A DNA stretch of 64,000 nt from Alphaproteobacteria bacterium (GCA_947473805.1 CANJGB010000002.1:1-64000), one strand, 5' to 3'. Positions 22,731-34,439 are shown, counted from the stretch's first letter. A program made the numbers and translations. Notes: generated from the sequence alone by a model not told the origin.

Positions 22731-24227
22731 ATGTTGCCCAGCGATTGCGCCATACTGACCGTTGCCCAGATGTATCGCGCCGACACCCTGGCGATTGCGG
22801 GCGGCGTGCCGGGGGTCGTCCTGATGGAGAAGGCCGGCGCGGGCGTGACGGCGGCAATCCTGAAACGTTTCCGCCGGCAGCCCGTCGTGGTGCTGTGTGG
22901 GCCGGGCAACAATGGCGGTGACGGCTTCGTGGTGGCGCGCCGCCTGCGCGACCGCGGCTGGCCGGTGCGCCTGGCGCTGCTGGGCCGGCGCGAGGCGCTT
23001 AAGGGCGACGCCGCGATCATGGCGGCAAAATGGACCGGCGACGTCGAGCCTCTCGACGTGAGCGTTCTCGGTGGAGCGATGCTCGTGGTCGACGCACTGT
23101 TCGGCGCCGGTCTGACACGCGCCATCGAAGGAGTTGCAGCCGCGGTCATCGATGCGGTGGCGGCTGGCCGCCTGCCTGTGGTGGCCGTCGATGTGCCCAG
23201 CGGTCTGGATGGCGATACCGGCGAGGCCCGCGGACCGGTGTTCCAGGCGGTGCTGACCGTGACGTTCTTCCGGCCCAAGCCGGCGCATCTCTTGATGCCG
23301 GGGCGCAGCCTGTGCGGCGAACTCGATGTCATCGACATTGGTATTCCGGCTACCGTCCTGGACAACATTGCGCCGAAGGTCTGGACCAACGAGCCGGGGC
23401 TGTGGCGCGATGCGTTTCCGTGGCCGCGCAGCGACGGGCACAAATATTCCCGTGGCCACGCGGTGGTGGGCAGCGGCGGCATGGCGACCAGCGGCGCCGC
23501 GCGCCTGGCCGCGCGCGCTACGCTGCGCGTCGGCGCCGGACTGGTGACGGTGGCCTCGCCGCCGAATGCCGTGATGGTTCATGCGGCGCAGTTGAACGCC
23601 ATCATGCTGACCCCCATTGCCGACGATGCCGCGTGGAGCGCGCTTCTGGCCGACCAGCGGAAGAACGCCATACTGTTGGGACCAGGCAATGGCGTCACTG
23701 ACGCGTTGCGCAATCAGGCCCTGGCGGCGCTGGGGGCCGGGCGGGCGGTTGTGCTGGATGCCGATGCGCTAACCGTGTTCAAGGACCGTCAAGCCGAATT
23801 GTTCGCCGCGATAGGCTCACCCTGCATCCTGACGCCGCACGACGGCGAGTTCGCGCGCCTATTTCCGGTCGAGGGCGACAAACTTGCGCGGGTGCGCCGG
23901 GCGGCCGCAAAGAGCGGAGCCGTGGTGGTTCTCAAGGGCGCTGACTCGGTGATCGCCGCCCCGGACGGCCGCGCCGCCATCAATACGTCTGCACCACCGA
24001 CACTGGCGACCGCGGGGAGTGGCGACGTGCTGGCCGGGCTTTGCGTTGGCCTTCTGGCGCAAGGCATGCCGGCGTTTGAGGCCGCCTGCGCGGCGGTGTG
24101 GCTGCATGGCATGGCGGCGACGGCATTCGGACCCGGGCTGATCGCGGAGGATTTGCCTGAAGCGCTCCCTGCCGCGTTACGCACGCTTGCTTCTGCCGGG
24201 CCGGATGCGATTAACTGCCCGGCCTGA
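22731..24227 (+). CDS. nnr: Bifunctional NAD(P)H-hydrate epimerase / ADP-dependent dehydratase
   Basis: 498 residues, the standard length of the fused NnrE-NnrD enzyme. The N-terminal epimerase (YjeF_N, 1-215) shows ILTVAQMYRAD, VVLCGPGNNGGDGFVVARRL and AVDVPSGLDGDTGE. The C-terminal carbohydrate-kinase-like dehydratase (225-490) shows KYSRGHAVVGSGGMATSGAA, ILTPHDGEFARLFP and ATAGSGDVLAGLCVGLLAQG, including the catalytic Asp of GSGD. It repairs damaged NAD(P)H hydrates. I start at ATG 22731 (MLPSDCAILTVAQM), after GAGAG, rather than using the longer frame that overlaps the membrane-protein gene on the other strand. Confidence 0.96.
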   Translation: MLPSDCAILTVAQMYRADTLAIAGGVPGVVLMEKAGAGVTAAILKRFRRQPVVVLCGPGNNGGDGFVVARRLRDRGWPVRLALLGRREALKGDAAIMAAKWTGDVEPLDVSVLGGAMLVVDALFGAGLTRAIEGVAAAVIDAVAAGRLPVVAVDVPSGLDGDTGEARGPVFQAVLTVTFFRPKPAHLLMPGRSLCGELDVIDIGIPATVLDNIAPKVWTNEPGLWRDAFPWPRSDGHKYSRGHAVVGSGGMATSGAARLAARATLRVGAGLVTVASPPNAVMVHAAQLNAIMLTPIADDAAWSALLADQRKNAILLGPGNGVTDALRNQALAALGAGRAVVLDADALTVFKDRQAELFAAIGSPCILTPHDGEFARLFPVEGDKLARVRRAAAKSGAVVVLKGADSVIAAPDGRAAINTSAPPTLATAGSGDVLAGLCVGLLAQGMPAFEAACAAVWLHGMAATAFGPGLIAEDLPEALPAALRTLASAGPDAINCPA

Positions 24228-24244
24228 AGTCTAGGGAGAAAGCA

Positions 24245-24667
24245 ATGAACGACGTCGAATGCGCGGCCATCGAACAGGCCTGCGCCAAGCTGGCCATCCA
24301 GTACTGCCACCTGGTCGATCAGTACGACCATGACGCCCTGCCGAAGCTGTGGGCCAAGGACGGCGTCTGGGAGACCATGAAGGGACCGGCGCGCAACCAC
24401 GCCGAAATCCGCGCCTACCTTGACGGCAAGGACCAGAGTTCGCAGGGCCGCCACCACGCGACCAACATCCTGGTCAACGTGATCGACAACGATCATGCCG
24501 AGGGCGTTTGTTACTACACGTTCTACGCCGGGCCGAAGCCGGCCAAGGGCGAGACCGCGCCGGCCAAGGCGCCGATGGTCATGGGCCGCTATTTCGACAA
24601 GTTCGTCCGCACGCCCGACGGCTGGCGCTTCGCCCATCGCCGGATGGAAATGGAATTCAAGGGCTGA
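24245..24667 (+). CDS. SnoaL/NTF2-like family protein
   Basis: 140 residues. EQACAKLAIQYCHLVDQYDH, LPKLWAKDGVWET, then HHATNILVNVIDNDHAEGVC and a C-terminal GWRFAHRRMEM strand are the NTF2-like pattern seen in SnoaL_4-type proteins, ring-hydroxylating dioxygenase beta subunits and steroid isomerases. Isolated member; the substrate cannot be inferred. Clear AGGGAGAA SD, 17 bp after nnr on the same strand. The last 11 bases overlap the tail of the convergent sulP gene. Confidence 0.88.
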   Translation: MNDVECAAIEQACAKLAIQYCHLVDQYDHDALPKLWAKDGVWETMKGPARNHAEIRAYLDGKDQSSQGRHHATNILVNVIDNDHAEGVCYYTFYAGPKPAKGETAPAKAPMVMGRYFDKFVRTPDGWRFAHRRMEMEFKG

Positions 24668-26324
24668 CGAGCCGTTGGGCAGTTGCCAGCGCGACCTCGA
24701 CGGTATCGGCTATGCCGTCGGGGCCGAGCTGGCCCGCAATGCCCATGGCCTTGAGCACGTTCAGCGGCTGCGACTGAACGTGCGTCAGGATCACCTGCGC
24801 GCCGCGCAGCCGGCAGCGGTTGATGAACTCTTCCAGCGCATGGGCGCCTGACGCGTCGATAAACGGCACGTGGCCGAGACGCAGGACGAACACCTTGGGC
24901 GGACTGCCGATACGGTCCAGTATCTCGTTGAGATGCGCCGCGACGCCGAAGAAGAACGGGCCATCGATGCGATACATCACCACGCCCGGCGGCGCTGCCG
25001 TTTCGAAGCCGGCATCGGCCTGATCGCCGTCGCCCTCGATGTGGGTGGCCTGCGCCATGCGGCGCATGAACAACAGTGACGCGAGCACAACACCGACGCC
25101 GATCGCCACGGTGATATCGACGAGTATTGTCAGGCCGAAGGTCAGCAGCAGAACCAGCCGGTCGCTGCGCGGCGCGCGCATCAGGTGGCGGAAGCCCTTC
25201 GCCTCGCTCATGAACCAGGCGACGACCATAAGGACGGCCGCAAGCGACGCCAGCGGGATCATCGCCGCCAGCGGCGCCAGCAGCCACATGAAGCCGAACA
25301 GGAAGACTGCATGCAGCATGCCGGCCACTGGTGTCTGTGCGCCGGCGCGCACGTTGGTCGCGGTGCGCGCAATGGCGCCCGTTGCCGGGATGCCGCCGAA
25401 TATGCCCGACGCAATATTGGCGACGCCCTGAGCGACCAGTTCGCCGTTGGAGCGGTGACGGCGGCCGGTCATGCCATCGGCGATGACGGCGGACAGCAGG
25501 GATTCGATGCCGGCAAGGAACGCGATGGTAAAGGCGCTGGGCGCCAGGTCGATCAGGCGCTTTAAGCTGACCTCGGGCAGGCTCGGCGCGGGCAAGCTGC
25601 GCGGTATGCCGCCGAAGCGCGAGCCGATGGTTTCCACCGGAAAGTTCGCGAGCCAGACAAGCAGGGCGCCGACAACGACACCGATCAGCATGATCGGCCA
25701 GGTTGGACGGAAACGGCGCAGCACGAGTATCACCGCGAGGGTGAGCGCGCCGACCGCCACGGTCGGCAGGCGAATGGTGGCGATGCTTTCGCCAACCAGG
25801 CGCCAGGTGTCGAGAAAATTGGCCGGCGTGTGCGGAAACGCCAGGCCAAAGAAATCCTTCACCTGGGTCGAGAAGATAATGGCGGCAATACCGGCGGTGA
25901 ATCCGGTGACGACAGGGTAGGGGACGTACTTGATGACCGCGCCCAGCCCCAGCAGGCCACCCGCCACCAGCATGACCCCGGCCATCAGCGTGGCGATGAC
26001 CAGCCCGTCATAGCCATGCTGCTGGATGATCCCGAACACCACCACGACGAAGGCGCCGGTCGGGCCGCCGATCTGGTGCCGGCTGCCTCCCAAAGCGGAG
26101 ATCAGGAAACCGGCGACCACGGCGGTGAACAGGCCCCGGTCAGGCGTCGTGCCCGAGGCGATGGCGAAGGCCATGGCCAGGGGCAGAGCCACGACCGCGA
26201 CGGTCAGTCCGGCCATGGCGTCGGCGCGGAAGCGGGCGGGGCCGTAGCCCTCGCGCAGGCAGGTCACCAGCTTCGGCATAAACATGTTGAAGGAAAATGC
26301 CGGCAGGCCTTCAAACTTCGCCAT
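24657..26324 (-). CDS. SulP family anion transporter with STAS domain
   Basis: 555 residues. About 10-12 membrane segments (PARFRADAMAGLTVAVVALP start, GGSRHQIGGPTGAFVVVVFG, the NIASGIFGGIPATGAIARTATN signature) are followed by a cytoplasmic STAS domain (residues about 440-550, VFVLRLGHVPFIDASGAHAL). SulP proteins import sulfate, bicarbonate or dicarboxylates; the exact anion is not evident. Tail-to-tail overlap with the NTF2-like gene. Its start lies close to the malonyl-CoA decarboxylase start, so the two divergent genes share a short control region. Confidence 0.94.
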   Translation of the reverse strand: MAKFEGLPAFSFNMFMPKLVTCLREGYGPARFRADAMAGLTVAVVALPLAMAFAIASGTTPDRGLFTAVVAGFLISALGGSRHQIGGPTGAFVVVVFGIIQQHGYDGLVIATLMAGVMLVAGGLLGLGAVIKYVPYPVVTGFTAGIAAIIFSTQVKDFFGLAFPHTPANFLDTWRLVGESIATIRLPTVAVGALTLAVILVLRRFRPTWPIMLIGVVVGALLVWLANFPVETIGSRFGGIPRSLPAPSLPEVSLKRLIDLAPSAFTIAFLAGIESLLSAVIADGMTGRRHRSNGELVAQGVANIASGIFGGIPATGAIARTATNVRAGAQTPVAGMLHAVFLFGFMWLLAPLAAMIPLASLAAVLMVVAWFMSEAKGFRHLMRAPRSDRLVLLLTFGLTILVDITVAIGVGVVLASLLFMRRMAQATHIEGDGDQADAGFETAAPPGVVMYRIDGPFFFGVAAHLNEILDRIGSPPKVFVLRLGHVPFIDASGAHALEEFINRCRLRGAQVILTHVQSQPLNVLKAMGIAGQLGPDGIADTVEVALATAQRLVSP

Positions 26325-26430
26325 GCGACGCTCCGAGCGGTATTTAGATACCGCAAACTATCTCCCCTTTAAGGCGTGGCAGCAATGGCGGAATCTTGAA
26401 TCGGGAGTGGCCATCCGCCACATTCAGGGA

Positions 26431-27843
26431 GTGAGCGAGCCGTCCCCCGTCATTTCGCCGGCCAACCTGTTCGACCGTACGGTCGAGCGGCTGGGGCAGA
26501 TGCTGCGCGATGCCGCTGGCGAGGCGCGGGTACGCCTGACCGGCCAGGTTCGCCCGGAACTGCCCGAGGACGACGCCGCACGGTTGCGCCGCCAGATCGA
26601 TGCCTGCCTGGCGGCGAAAGGTGGGGAGGTTTCCGCCCGGGGCCATGCCGCGACGCTGGCGACCACCTATCTTGGCCTGCTGCCGACCGGCCGCGCCCGC
26701 TTCCTGCAGATGCTGGCCGAGGAGTATGGCGTCGACCGCGCCGCGCTGGCCGGATTGATGGTCGATTGGCAGGCGGCGGAGAAGCCGGAAGAGCAGCGCC
26801 GCATCGAAGCCAAATTGCGCGCGGCGCTGACTCCTGACCGTCTGCAATTACTCACACAATTCAATGCCGTACCGCAGGGTGTTAAGTTTCTGGTCGATCT
26901 GCGTGCCGATCTTGCCGGACTGCTGAGGCGGCAGCCGACGCTGGCGGTGCTGGACGATGACCTGCGCACGCTGCTCGCATCGTGGTTCGACATTGGCTTT
27001 CTCGACCTGGCGCGCATCACCTGGCACAGCCCGGCGGTCCTGCTGGAAAAGCTGATCGCCTACGAATCGGTCCACAAGATCGAGTCCTGGACCGACTTGA
27101 AGAACCGGCTGGATTCAGACCGCCGCTGCTACGCGTTCTTTCACCCGCGCATGCCGGATGAGCCACTGATCTTCGTCGAGGTCGCGCTGGTCAACGGCAT
27201 GGCTGACAACGTCCAGACACTGCTGGACGAGCATGCCCCCGCGCTGGACCCGCGCCTGGCCGACACGGCGATCTTTTATTCGATCTCGAACTGCCAGCGC
27301 GGTCTGAACGGCGTCAGTTTCGGCAATTTCCTGATCAAACGGGTAGTTGATGCGCTGAGCCGCGATCTGCCCAAGCTGTCGACCTTCGCGACGCTGTCGC
27401 CGATCCCCGGTCTGCGGACATGGCTGTTCAAGCTGGACGAGGAGCCGCTGAATGAGGCGGAGCGAAAGGTCCTGGCACCGTTTGGCGCCGATACCCTGGC
27501 CGGACTGAAGCAGGTGCTTGAGCGGCCGGACTGGCATCTCGACCCGGTTGTCGCCCCGGCGCTGGAAGCACCGCTGAAGCGGCTGTGCGCGCGCTACCTC
27601 GTCACCGAGAAGCAGGGCGGGCGGGCCCTGGACCGGGTGGCCCATTTCCACCTGTCGAACGGCGCCCGGGTGGAGCGGCTCAATTGGCTGGGCGATACCT
27701 CGGCCGAGGGCCTGAAGCAGTCGTTCGGCATGATGGTTAACTACCGCTACAAGCTGGACGAGATCGAGGCCAACCACGAGGCCTACAGCGCCGACGGCCA
27801 GGCCGCCGCCACCGGCGCCCTCAAGCGGCTGGCGAAGGGCTAG
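26431..27843 (+). CDS. Malonyl-CoA decarboxylase
   Basis: 470 residues from GTG 26431. The N-terminal helical domain is followed by the catalytic GNAT-like domain with IFVEVALVNGMADNVQTLLD, SNCQRGLNGVSFGNFLIKRV, TFATLSPIPGLRTWL and HFHLSNGARVERLNWLGDTS, all typical of the MCD family. It converts malonyl-CoA to acetyl-CoA and CO2. The start is uncertain: GTG 26431 leaves only AGGGA directly in front, and GTG 26407 or earlier codons are possible, but conservation begins near SPANLFDRTVERLG. No matA/matB-type partners are next to it. Confidence 0.9.
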   Translation: MSEPSPVISPANLFDRTVERLGQMLRDAAGEARVRLTGQVRPELPEDDAARLRRQIDACLAAKGGEVSARGHAATLATTYLGLLPTGRARFLQMLAEEYGVDRAALAGLMVDWQAAEKPEEQRRIEAKLRAALTPDRLQLLTQFNAVPQGVKFLVDLRADLAGLLRRQPTLAVLDDDLRTLLASWFDIGFLDLARITWHSPAVLLEKLIAYESVHKIESWTDLKNRLDSDRRCYAFFHPRMPDEPLIFVEVALVNGMADNVQTLLDEHAPALDPRLADTAIFYSISNCQRGLNGVSFGNFLIKRVVDALSRDLPKLSTFATLSPIPGLRTWLFKLDEEPLNEAERKVLAPFGADTLAGLKQVLERPDWHLDPVVAPALEAPLKRLCARYLVTEKQGGRALDRVAHFHLSNGARVERLNWLGDTSAEGLKQSFGMMVNYRYKLDEIEANHEAYSADGQAAATGALKRLAKG

Positions 27844-27963
27844 ACAATCCCGGATTTTGCGGCGTCGCGGCCCGGAAATGCCGGTTTCGCCGCCGGGACC
27901 GCTCTGCTATAAGGCGCGCCTTCTAGGCTTACGCCCCACGCCATCTTGGGACCGGGGGGCCGG

Positions 27964-28050
27964 GCGGGCGTGGCGGAATTGGTAGACGCACCAGGTTTAG
28001 GTCCTGGCGACAGCAATGTTGTGGGGGTTCGAGTCCCTCCGCCCGCACCA
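27964..28050 (+). tRNA. tRNA-Leu (TAG)
   Basis: Class II cloverleaf. Acceptor GCGGGCG/CGCCCGC with discriminator A and encoded CCA (28048-28050), D-arm GGCGGAATTGGTAGACGC, anticodon stem CCAGG/CCTGG with loop TTTAGGT (anticodon TAG), long variable arm GCGACAGCAATGTTGTGGG, and T-arm GGTTCGAGTCC. Confidence 0.97.
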
Positions 28051-28083
28051 AGCACGGCACCTCTTTTTATCGACGGACGGAAC

Positions 28084-29421
28084 ATGCAGATCACCCAGAC
28101 CAATGCCGACGGCCTCAAGCGCGCTTTCAAGATCGTCATCGGCGCCAAGGACATCGACGCCAAGATCGACACCAAGCTGAAGTCGATCGGCGACCAGGTG
28201 CGCATGCCAGGCTTCCGCCCGGGCAAGGCCCCGATTGGCCTGCTGAAGAAGCAGTACGGCAAGGCCGTCCTCGGCGAAGTGCTGGAAGAAGAGGTCAACG
28301 GCGCGACCCGCCAGGCGCTGGAGCAGAACTCGCTCCGCCCGGCGATGCAGCCGAAGGTCGAAGTGCAGAAGTTCGAGGAAGGCTCGGACCTGGAATACAC
28401 CGTCGAAGTCGAGGTGCTGCCCGACGTGGTGCCGAACGACTTCCGCACCATCGAACTGGAGAAGCCGGTCGCCGACATTCCGGAGACCGACGTTGATGAG
28501 GCGCTGAACCGCATCGCGCAGCAGCAGAAGACCTTCGACAAGGTCGAGGAAGTGCGGCCGGCGGCGAGTGGCGACGCGGTCGTGATCGACTTCGTCGGCA
28601 AGGTCGACGGCGTCGCCTTCGAAGGCGGTACCGCTGCCGACTTCCAGCTTGAGCTGGGCAGCAATACCTTTATCCCGGGCTTCGAGGACCAGCTGATCGG
28701 CACCAAGGTCGGTGACCAGGTTGCAGTCAACGTCACGTTCCCGGCCGAGTACGGCAACAAGGACCTGGCCGGCAAGGCGGCGGTGTTTGACGTGACCGTC
28801 AAGGAACTGCGCGCGTCGCAGGCCGTGGTCATCGACGACGACTTCGCGAAGAAGCTGGGCATGGACAGCCTGACGGCGTTGCGCGATGCGGTGCGCAAGC
28901 AGATCCAGCAGGACTACGGCCAGCTCAGCCGCCAGCGCGTGAAGCGCAAGCTGCTGGACGTACTGTCCGACACGCACAGCTTCGAAGTGCCCCCGGGCAT
29001 GGTCGACATGGAGTTCCAGCAGATCTGGCAGCAGCTGCAGGGCTCGTCGCCCGAGGCGGTCGCCGAGCGCGAGAAGTCCGGCAAGTCGGAAGACGAACTG
29101 AAGACCGAGTATCGCGGCATTGCCGAGCGCCGCGTGCGCCTGGGCCTGCTGCTGGCCGAGGTCGGCCGGCAGAACAACATCGAGGTGAAGCAGGAGGAAG
29201 TGACTCGCGCCATGTTCGAGCAGGCGCGTCGCTATCCCGGCCAGGAGCGTCAGTTCCTCGAGTTCTTCAAGAAGAACCCGCAGGCCGCCGACCAGCTGCG
29301 TGCCCCGATCTTCGAGGACAAGGTGGTCGACTTCATCCTGGAACTGGCCAAGGTCAACGAGACCAAGGTGGCTCCGGCCGACCTGATGAAGGACCCGGAC
29401 GCGGACGAAACCAAGTCTTGA
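28084..29421 (+). CDS. tig: Trigger factor, ribosome-associated chaperone / PPIase
   Basis: 445 residues. N-terminal ribosome-binding domain with the GFRPGKAPIGLLKKQYG signature loop, a central FKBP-type PPIase domain (about 160-245, GDAVVIDFVGKVDGVAFEGG, FIPGFEDQLIGTKVGD) and a long helical chaperone C-terminus. It binds nascent chains at the ribosome exit near L23. First gene of the tig-clpP-clpX-lon block. ATG 28084 begins MQITQTNADGLKRAFKI; longer frames run through tRNA-Leu and are rejected. Confidence 0.97.
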   Translation: MQITQTNADGLKRAFKIVIGAKDIDAKIDTKLKSIGDQVRMPGFRPGKAPIGLLKKQYGKAVLGEVLEEEVNGATRQALEQNSLRPAMQPKVEVQKFEEGSDLEYTVEVEVLPDVVPNDFRTIELEKPVADIPETDVDEALNRIAQQQKTFDKVEEVRPAASGDAVVIDFVGKVDGVAFEGGTAADFQLELGSNTFIPGFEDQLIGTKVGDQVAVNVTFPAEYGNKDLAGKAAVFDVTVKELRASQAVVIDDDFAKKLGMDSLTALRDAVRKQIQQDYGQLSRQRVKRKLLDVLSDTHSFEVPPGMVDMEFQQIWQQLQGSSPEAVAEREKSGKSEDELKTEYRGIAERRVRLGLLLAEVGRQNNIEVKQEEVTRAMFEQARRYPGQERQFLEFFKKNPQAADQLRAPIFEDKVVDFILELAKVNETKVAPADLMKDPDADETKS

Positions 29422-29566
29422 GGCACCAAGTCTTCCGTGTTGGGGACTTGAGTGCAGCCCCGGGGATACCAATAATATAGGGTACCGGTGCCGGGGGTTC
29501 CGCCCGGTCCTTCCTTAACGTGGCCGGGGCTTCGCTCCGGTCGCTCTCCCAACAGGTCCGGGTGCC

Positions 29567-30205
29567 ATGTCCGACAAATACGAGGTCTACGCGAACAATT
29601 ACGTGCCGGTCGTGGTCGAGCAGACCAACCGGGGCGAACGCTCCTACGACATCTATTCCCGCCTGCTGAAGGAACGGATCGTCTTCCTCGTCGGTCCGGT
29701 CAACGATGCGGTGGCGAACGTTGTCGTCGCCCAGTTCCTGTTCCTCGAGGCGGAAAACCCGAACAAGGACATCTATTTCTACATCAACAGCCCGGGCGGC
29801 GTTGTGACGTCAGGTCTCGCGATCTACGACACCATGCAGTACATCCGGCCGAAGGTTTCCACGCTTTGCATCGGCCAGGCGGCGTCGATGGGTTCACTCC
29901 TGCTCATGGCGGGTGCAACCGGCAAGCGCTTCGCCCTGCCGAATGCGCGCCTCATGGTTCACCAGCCGTCCGGCGGCTTTCAGGGCCAGGCGTCCGATAT
30001 CGAGATTCATGCCCGCGAAATTCTCAGCCTGCGCGGTCGTTTGAACGGCATTTATGCGAAGCACACCGGCCGGACATTGCAGGAAATCGAATCGGCGATG
30101 GAGCGCGACAAGTTTATGTCGCCCGAGGAGGCCAAGGGTTTTGGCCTCATCGACGAGGTCGTTTACGAGCGCCCGGCCGTTCCTGACGCCGGCAAAAAGG
30201 ACTGA
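29567..30205 (+). CDS. clpP: ATP-dependent Clp protease proteolytic subunit
   Basis: 212 residues. The catalytic triad is in place: Ser107 ([11 protein letters not shown]), His132 (LMVHQPSGG) and Asp181 (ERDKFMS), with the same spacing as in E. coli ClpP. The start [20 protein letters not shown] includes a short propeptide. It forms the double-heptamer chamber used by ClpX and ClpA. It lies 145 bp after tig; that gap contains an imperfect CAAGTC/GACTTG hairpin and a GC-rich hairpin that may attenuate read-through. Confidence 0.97.
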   Translation: MSDKYEVYANNYVPVVVEQTNRGERSYDIYSRLLKERIVFLVGPVNDAVANVVVAQFLFLEAENPNKDIYFYINSPGGVVTSGLAIYDTMQYIRPKVSTLCIGQAASMGSLLLMAGATGKRFALPNARLMVHQPSGGFQGQASDIEIHAREILSLRGRLNGIYAKHTGRTLQEIESAMERDKFMSPEEAKGFGLIDEVVYERPAVPDAGKKD

Positions 30206-30422
30206 GCCTGACGGCCAAAACGGCCATTTGCCACGATTCACGGTCCGGTAAGGGCTGGCCCTCACTGTCGGGGGCGCGGCCCGCGTCAAGGCAACCAACT
30301 AGGTGCCCGGATTTGGGTTGTGGCCATTTTGGCCCGCCGATAAGATTGATCCCTATGACGACACGGTTTCAGGCATGCGGTTTGCATGTTTAATACCGGT
30401 GTCGCGATAAAGTGGAGTTCTC

Positions 30423-31691
<1,269 letters not shown>

Positions 31692-31694
31692 CGG

Positions 31695-31731
31695 CCCGCC
31701 GCGCCCCCCGATTCAGGCGGGGCGCGGCGGG
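31695..31731 (+). terminator. Strong hairpin between clpX and lon
   Basis: Perfect 13-bp GC stem, CCCGCCGCGCCCC (31695-31707) and GGGGCGCGGCGGG (31719-31731), with an 11-base loop. It starts 3 bases after the clpX stop. No T-run follows, so termination would be partial. It may also protect the clpX 3' end. Confidence 0.55.
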
Positions 31732-31852
31732 ATTGAATCCGGCCTCCGGTATTCCATATTTATACCAGAGGTTTCCGATACGGCGCCCGGAGCGACTCGA
31801 GGCCGCTTGCCGCATCGACCAGTGAATTACCCCTCGAGCCGAAAGCGTTAGC

Positions 31853-34267
31853 ATGTTCGACGACGCCCCCCGTTCACAGACATTCCCCGTCCTGCCGCTG
31901 CGCGACATCGTCGTTTTCCCGCACATGATCGTGCCGCTGTTCGTCGGCCGCGAGAAGTCGGTCCGCGCGCTCGAGGACGTGATGAAGGAGGACAAGCAGA
32001 TCCTCCTCGTCGCGCAGAAGAGCGCCGGCCAGGACAACCCGACCACCGATGACATCCACAAGGTCGGCACCGTCGCCTCGGTGCTGCAGCTACTGAAGCT
32101 GCCCGACGGCACCGTCAAGGTGCTGGTCGAGGGCGGCTATCGCGCGCGCATCACCGGCTTCACCGACAACCAGGACTTCTTCCAGGCGACGGCGGAAACC
32201 ATCGCCGAGGTCGAGGTCGAGCCGCGCGAGGTCGAGGCGCTGGCACGTTCGGTGATTTCGCAGTTCGAGCAGTACGTGAAGCTCAACCGCAAGATTCCGC
32301 CCGAGGTGCTGGTCTCGCTGAACCAGGTCGACGATCCGTCGAAGCTGGCCGACACCGTGGCTTCGCACCTGACCGTCAAGCTGGGCGAGAAGCAGGAACT
32401 GCTGGAAATCGAGAGCGTGGCCGAGCGCCTGGAGCGCGTCTACGCGCTGATGGAGAGCGAGATCGGCGTGCTGCAGGTCGAGAAGAAGATCCGCAGCCGG
32501 GTCAAGCGCCAGATGGAGAAGACCCAGCGCGAGTACTACCTCAACGAACAGATGAAGGCGATCCAGAAGGAGCTCGGCGAAGGCGAGGACGGCAAGGACG
32601 AAGTCGCCGAGATCGAGGAGCGCATCAAGAAGACCAAGCTCTCCAAGGAGGCCCGCGAGAAGGCGATGGCCGAGGTGAAGAAGCTGCGGTCGATGAGCCC
32701 GATGTCGGCCGAGGCCACGGTTGTCCGCAACTACCTCGACTGGATGTTGTCGATTCCGTGGGGCAAGCGCTCCAAGGTGAAGAAGGACGTCGTCGCCGCC
32801 GAGAAGGTCCTGAACGAGGACCATTACGGCCTCGAGAAGGTCAAGGAGCGCATCCTGGAATACCTGGCCGTGCAGCAGCGCGCGGGCAAGGTGAAGGGTC
32901 CGATCCTGTGCCTCGTCGGCCCGCCCGGCGTGGGCAAGACCTCGCTCGGCAAGTCGATCGCGCGCGCGACGAACCGCAACTTCATCCGCATGTCGCTGGG
33001 CGGCGTGCGCGACGAGGCGGAGATTCGTGGCCACCGGCGCACCTACATCGGCTCGATGCCGGGCAAGATCATCCAGTCAATGAAGAAGGCCAAGACGGCG
33101 AACCCGCTGTTCCTGCTCGACGAGATCGACAAGATGGGCCAGGACTTCCGCGGCGATCCGTCGGCGGCCCTGCTTGAGGTGCTCGATCCGGAACAGAACG
33201 CGTCGTTCAACGACCACTATCTCGAAGTCGATTATGACCTGTCGGACGTGATGTTCATCTGCACGGCGAACACGCTGCGCCTGCCGCAGCCGTTGCTCGA
33301 CCGCATGGAAGTCATCCGCATCTCGGGTTACATCGAGGACGAGAAGCTGGTGATCGCCCGGCAGCATCTGATCGAGAAGCAGAAGAAGGCCGCCGGCCTG
33401 AAGAAGGACGAGTGGTCGATCACCGACGACGCATTGCGCGACCTGATCCGCTACTACACGCGGGAAGCCGGCGTCCGTAACCTCGAGCGCGAGATCAGCA
33501 ACCTGACCCGCAAGGCCACGAAAGAAATTCTGGCCAAGGGCGTCAAGAGCATCAAGGTCACGCGCAAGAATCTCGAGAAGTATGCGGGCGTCTGGAAGTA
33601 CCGCTACGGCGAGATCGAGGCCGACGACATGATCGGCGTGGTGACCGGCCTGGCGTGGACCGAGGTGGGCGGCGAATTGCTGACCATCGAGTCCGTGATG
33701 CTTCCGGGCAAGGGCAAGATGACCATCACCGGCAAGCTGGGTGATGTGATGCAGGAGTCCGTGCAGGCGGCGAAGTCCTATGTTCGCTCGCGTGCCCTTT
33801 CGATCGGCGTCAAGCCGCCGCAGTTCGACAAGAAGGACATCCACATCCACGTGCCCGAGGGTGCGACACCGAAGGACGGTCCGTCGGCCGGCATCGCGAT
33901 GGTCACCACCATCGTGTCGGTGCTGACCCAGATCCCGGTGCGCCGCGACATCGCCATGACCGGCGAAGTGACGTTGCGGGGCAGGGTGCTGCCGATCGGC
34001 GGCCTGAAGGAGAAGCTGCTTGCCGCCCATCGTGGTGGCGTGAAGACGGTGTTGATCCCGAAGGACAATGAGAAGGACCTCGTCGAGATTCCCGACAACG
34101 TGAAGCGGGATCTCGAAATCATCCCCGTCGCGCATTGCGACGAAGTGATACGTCACGCGCTGGTGCGTCAGCCGGTGCCGATCGAGTGGACCGACGAAGA
34201 GGATCGTCCGAAGCCTGCGGCCGATGCGCCGCAACCCGAAGCGGGATCGGCTCTCACGACCCACTGA
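31853..34267 (+). CDS. lon: ATP-dependent endopeptidase Lon
   Basis: 804 residues. N-terminal LON substrate domain (1-200, [20 protein letters not shown]), coiled-coil linker, AAA+ domain with Walker [10 protein letters not shown] and Walker [11 protein letters not shown], and C-terminal S16 protease with catalytic Ser678 ([10 protein letters not shown]) and Lys721 (GGLKEKLL), 43 residues apart as in E. coli. It degrades misfolded and regulatory proteins. Upstream, TTGAAT (31733-31738) with ATATTT after 17 bases is a possible promoter. Followed by a rho-independent terminator. Confidence 0.98.
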   Translation: MFDDAPRSQTFPVLPLRDIVVFPHMIVPLFVGREKSVRALEDVMKEDKQILLVAQKSAGQDNPTTDDIHKVGTVASVLQLLKLPDGTVKVLVEGGYRARITGFTDNQDFFQATAETIAEVEVEPREVEALARSVISQFEQYVKLNRKIPPEVLVSLNQVDDPSKLADTVASHLTVKLGEKQELLEIESVAERLERVYALMESEIGVLQVEKKIRSRVKRQMEKTQREYYLNEQMKAIQKELGEGEDGKDEVAEIEERIKKTKLSKEAREKAMAEVKKLRSMSPMSAEATVVRNYLDWMLSIPWGKRSKVKKDVVAAEKVLNEDHYGLEKVKERILEYLAVQQRAGKVKGPILCLVGPPGVGKTSLGKSIARATNRNFIRMSLGGVRDEAEIRGHRRTYIGSMPGKIIQSMKKAKTANPLFLLDEIDKMGQDFRGDPSAALLEVLDPEQNASFNDHYLEVDYDLSDVMFICTANTLRLPQPLLDRMEVIRISGYIEDEKLVIARQHLIEKQKKAAGLKKDEWSITDDALRDLIRYYTREAGVRNLEREISNLTRKATKEILAKGVKSIKVTRKNLEKYAGVWKYRYGEIEADDMIGVVTGLAWTEVGGELLTIESVMLPGKGKMTITGKLGDVMQESVQAAKSYVRSRALSIGVKPPQFDKKDIHIHVPEGATPKDGPSAGIAMVTTIVSVLTQIPVRRDIAMTGEVTLRGRVLPIGGLKEKLLAAHRGGVKTVLIPKDNEKDLVEIPDNVKRDLEIIPVAHCDEVIRHALVRQPVPIEWTDEEDRPKPAADAPQPEAGSALTTH

Positions 34268-34278
34268 ACGATGACGAG

Positions 34279-34325
34279 AAACCCCGTCAATAAAGGCTTT
34301 TTGCCACATTTGACGCGGGTTTTTT
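34279..34325 (+). terminator. Rho-independent terminator after lon
   Basis: AAACCCCGTCAA (34279-34290) pairs with TTGACGCGGGTTT (from 34310) with one bulged C, followed by a run of six T (34320-34325). The long loop contains a small GGC/GCC hairpin. It begins 12 bases after the lon stop. Confidence 0.8.
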
Positions 34326-34439
34326 GCTTTGACCCTGCCGCCCTCGTTGGCTAAAGTCCCCGCCTTCGGACCGAACGCGGTCCGCCAGTTTTTCCTGACC
34401 ATTCAGTCAAACCCTCCTATCGAGAAAAGGGGATTCACG

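Noticed and set aside
21348-23582. 744-codon minus-strand open frame over the FIST and nnr genes
   Set aside because: Both plus-strand genes are complete, with clear motifs. The long frame has no SD or family signature.
34286-34439. Longer HU protein starting at 34329
   Set aside because: The extra 37 residues are not conserved, and GTG 34440 has a proper SD and gives the standard 90-residue HU.
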